From assembly GCA_036872755.1 (NCBI GenBank), contig JAVHNS010000001.1:1178001-1242000 (forward strand): 64,000 nucleotides of DNA, given 5' to 3'. Each line of letters begins with the position of its first letter. The stretch's first letter is position 1. A program made the position numbers and the translations under genes. Under the pieces are notes generated by a model. That model was not told where the DNA came from. It did no database searches and was given only the letters and a program-made list of their open reading frames with translations. Source of the stretch: Orbilia blumenaviensis (taxonomy: Eukaryota > Ascomycota > Orbiliomycetes > Orbiliales > Orbiliaceae). Below are positions 61,288 through 64,000 of this stretch, piece after piece.

Positions 61288-61329
61288 CCAAGCAAGCAAG
61301 CAAGCAATCAACCAAGCAAGCAAGCAAGA
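61288..61329. repeat. AAGC tetranucleotide repeat
   Basis: About nine AAGC-type units with one AATC AACC interruption, in the purine-rich upstream region of the HTH gene. Confidence 0.8.
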
Positions 61330-61768
61330 TATCGATTCAGACAGTATAGTATATAGTATATCTGAAATGCGACAGAAAGAAAGAAGAGGAAAGGGAAGAA
61401 GAAGAAAAAAAAGAAAAGAAAAGAAAAAAGGGCGCGCGAGGTATGTAAGTAATAATGAGAGGGATGTAAGTTATAAGTAAGTAAGTACTTAGGTAGATAC
61501 TTAGTTACGTACTAAGTCAGAGGTACCTGGTAAGTAAGAGGTCTGCTCCGTATGATATAATCGAAAACTGAGAAAATACGGGGGAGCAAAAAGCTGCGCA
61601 AAGACAATTAATAATAAAAATTAAAATAGTAATACTACTATAAGTCAAAAAAAAAGCAGAGGTCGCAGAAAGAGGAGGGGATTAAGGAGAAAGAAGAAAA
61701 GAAGAAGAAGAAAAAAAAAGGCTAATAGTCTTCAAATGAACAATAACTTCTCTTAGTTCAAGAGGGTT

Positions 61769-61788
61769 AAAAAAAAAAAAAAAAAAAA
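61769..61788. repeat. A20 homopolymer tract
   Basis: Uninterrupted A run in the purine-rich region; part of the same low-complexity landscape, no gene overlaps it. Confidence 0.8.
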
Positions 61789-62496
61789 GAGTTTCCAGTT
61801 AGTAGTAGTGGGTGGTAGTAATAGAGTAGTAGGCGGCCTAAGGGTTGGTTTTAGGAGGCGGTATGAAGCAGATTAAAAAGAATGCGACGACAAGAAACAA
61901 AGAATTACTCAAACGAAGTATCAAATTGAAAATTTTAATCAATCTCCATCCCCCATGCTCCTACTCTTACTCTGCTGCGTGTTTCGCTTCGATCTTCAGG
62001 CACACCGGCCGACTGTAAAGAAGAAAAGCACTCTTCGGAGCATGTTGATGGTGCTAGTCTGGTCAAGATTTTTCTTGATTTTTCGCAAGGAATTGCCACT
62101 GAAGAATTGGAGCTAGTTAAGGTGGGTAGGCTGCGCGAGAAGTATACTTTCGATTTCCCACCGGCCACCCCCCCCTCCTGCTCCTCTTCCCTTGCCTTGC
62201 AGGCTTGCAGGGCTTGCAGGCTCCCAGGCGACAATGGCATTGACCCGGTGAAAAGTGAAAACTTGCACCGGAAACATGCCCAGTTGGAAGGAAAATCCAG
62301 CACGAAATAAAAGAAAAAGACGGGTAAGGATAACGATCAGACTAATTTAACAATTTTACTCTTTATGGAAGTCAAGGCATACCCAGGCTCATCGAGGTCA
62401 GGATATAATGTTATTAACATTATAATCCCAAGTAAATCGCTATTATTTCGCGACCACCCTTTTGCCGTTTAATTCGTTTACCTGAGTGGGGTTTCC

Positions 62497-62515
62497 TTTT
62501 TTTTTTTTTTTTTTT
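62497..62515. repeat. T19 homopolymer tract
   Basis: Uninterrupted T run on the plus strand, opposite in polarity to the A tracts to its left. The switch near 62.4 kb may mark the boundary of the HTH gene's upstream region or the start of another transcription unit. Confidence 0.8.
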
Positions 62516-64000
62516 CTCTTCTCTGCTTCGAGTCACCCTCTTGCGCCTGCTGTCTGGCTGTAAAATGCCCTTTTCGGCTGAAAATTCGATTTTTGACTTT
62601 GCAAGTTGCATTTGCGACCTGGCGCCGTGCAGAGAAAAACAAGATGGCTAATGCAAGTCGCGCATGTATGTAGCGGAGCTCAAGCCATATCGCGGGGGAA
62701 AAATGAGGGAAAGAAAAAAAGGTTTTCTCCCAGAATATTCCCATTCATTCAGGTATGGACAATGACAGCAGCGGCCATCAGCGGTAGTGGCTTGCCCGAA
62801 ATAACGTCGCGACTGTGAAAGGAATGGGAATAACGCAGGTATGTCGCAAGGTTAAAAACCAAATTACTGGTAGCTCGGGTTTTAAAATGCAACAGGATTG
62901 AATGGCGTTGACCTGAGACACAGCTTGCCTGTCCGCGTTCTTCACAAGCCGCCGCTTCCTGGCATCATCCTGATGCTGAAGCGTAAGGTTTATCAAAGAA
63001 ACCAGCGGCATGGCCTACGGACAGCTGCCAGAACTCTAGCGAGCAAATAAGATGGCCAAAATGTGAGTTGTACCACGGGGCGGCCAATAATATAAATTGT
63101 TCCCCGCCGATACCACCAAACCTTCAGACCAGTGTGGTACAAGGTCGTGAGATGCCATAAACAAAAGCAGAAACAGAGAAGCTGAAGAAAGTTCCATAGC
63201 CATATATCAGAAAGATTTTATGTTTGGAAACGCGCGGACCAATTCATCTATCTGCGAGATATAGCCCTATAACGTGCATGGGCCCTCGCCTCCCCATGAA
63301 ACCATGATATGATGAGATATATAGTGTTACCGCCGGGAAGGCATATATCAGAAAAAGACTTTTGAGGAGACGACATGGCAATTTTTCCAGTGCAATCGAC
63401 TATCAGTCCAATCGCAATGCGTGGTCTCAAAAAAACCTTGATGGGGAGGTAAGGGAAAAAATTCAAAAAAATCAAACTATTTCGCAAGGCCAGGCTCCAC
63501 TGTGTAGTGTATCCACGATCTCGACGGTTCAAATGAAAGGGCAGAAATGCGCAAAGGATATCAAATCAAAGTCTGCGTCAATAACAAAAGCAAATGAATA
63601 GCTCCCTCACCGGAGAACTTACCCATTCGAGATGTTTAATGTGAATACCGAGGCGGTAGATACAGTTGTGTGGTTTCTCGAGTTGTGCAATCGTCGTTTG
63701 AAAAGGTCATGAAGACATCATCCAATCAATTTTGCAAACTGCAAGGTGTGTAGAGTCTCGCAATCGAGTTTGTCGGTGGTACAGAGATGGAAAAGTATGA
63801 CGGGAATATGCGAGGGGGCTGTATGCGAAAAGGATGGAAGCTATAGAACACAGATACTGACTTGAAGCGCTCAATGAAGCAGAAACGAGAGGGTGGAGAG
63901 AGTATACGTCTTCGAGCTCGGACCGTGATCGGGCTCCAGTGTTTCGCGACTGGGAAACAATCTGGGGTTGGGTGGTGGATGGCAGCTCTTCTGGAAACGA

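Larger units (their letters stand above)
60039..64000. other. long low-complexity 5' region of the HTH gene and unassigned end of window
   Basis: About 2 kb upstream of the HTH gene (60039-62000) is strongly purine-rich on the plus strand, hence CT-rich on the gene's strand. It has 12-bp tandem units, AAGC tetramers, GTAAGT-like repeats and several A tracts. This is typical of a long fungal promoter/leader. From 62000 to 64000 there are only short frames; no gene or domain was recognised. A gene could begin beyond the right edge. Confidence 0.5.

Noticed and set aside
60513..61307. 264-codon minus-strand open frame rich in Phe, Ser and Pro
   Set aside because: It translates a purine-rich/poly-A low-complexity region (poly-Phe from the A32 tract). 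This is not a credible protein.
1..64000. tRNA, rRNA and CRISPR signals
   Set aside because: Scanning for T-arm-like GTTCGA patterns and for regularly spaced repeats gave only isolated matches without stems or partner arms. A tRNAscan run would be decisive.

Overview
The window is nuclear DNA from a filamentous ascomycete (Pezizomycotina). Genes carry short spliceosomal introns (mostly about 50-90 nt, GT..AG, with CTAAC/CTGAC-like branch points), fungal-type families are present (Zn2Cys6 regulator, Dal5-like transporter, CE8 pectin methylesterase, fungal FAD-linked oxidase), and homopolymer tracts and pyrimidine-rich leaders surround the genes. A finer placement (possibly Leotiomycetes) is a guess. 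No rRNA, tRNA, CRISPR array, intact transposon or biosynthetic core enzyme was recognised.

Layout. 0.3-2.8 kb: an AIG1/FAR-17a membrane protein gene (minus) with unusually long introns and a 26-nt microexon. 2.8-8.1 kb: no gene seen. 8.1-10.8 kb: a Zn2Cys6 transcription factor (minus). 10.8-22.4 kb: an 11.5-kb stretch with no supportable gene. 22.4-23.8 kb: an orphan C2H2-like protein (minus). 24.5-42.5 kb: a compact housekeeping block holding MSH3 (+), a TBC-domain protein (+), PEX1 (-), a membrane-anchored gamma-glutamylcyclotransferase-like protein (+) and MCM7 (+). 42.5-46.8 kb: empty. 46.8-49.0 kb: an 11-exon Dal5-like MFS transporter (minus). 49.2-50.8 kb: a decayed orphan coding region. 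53.1-56.5 kb: an FAD-linked oxidase (+) converging on a secreted pectin methylesterase (-). 58.5-60.0 kb: a helix-turn-helix/coiled-coil protein (minus) with a long, low-complexity upstream region. The last 4 kb holds no gene I can support.

Exon models were built by hand from splice signals and reading frame. Every multi-exon model given here closes in frame: AIG1-like 263 aa, Zn2Cys6 835, orphan C2H2 429, Msh3 1188, TBC 722, Pex1 1192, Mcm7 781, MFS 505, pectinesterase 423, HTH 390.

How the genes relate. MSH3 and MCM7 are both DNA-replication/repair genes, and both have an ACGCGT (MCB-type) element in the proximal upstream region. The transporter, FAD oxidase and pectinesterase have TATA boxes and look like condition-dependent accessory genes. 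I see no dedicated new multi-gene system. The most unusual items are a TBC protein lacking both catalytic finger residues, two microexons (26 and 8 nt), a decayed orphan coding region at 49.2-50.8 kb, and the sharp contrast between a dense housekeeping island and empty flanks.
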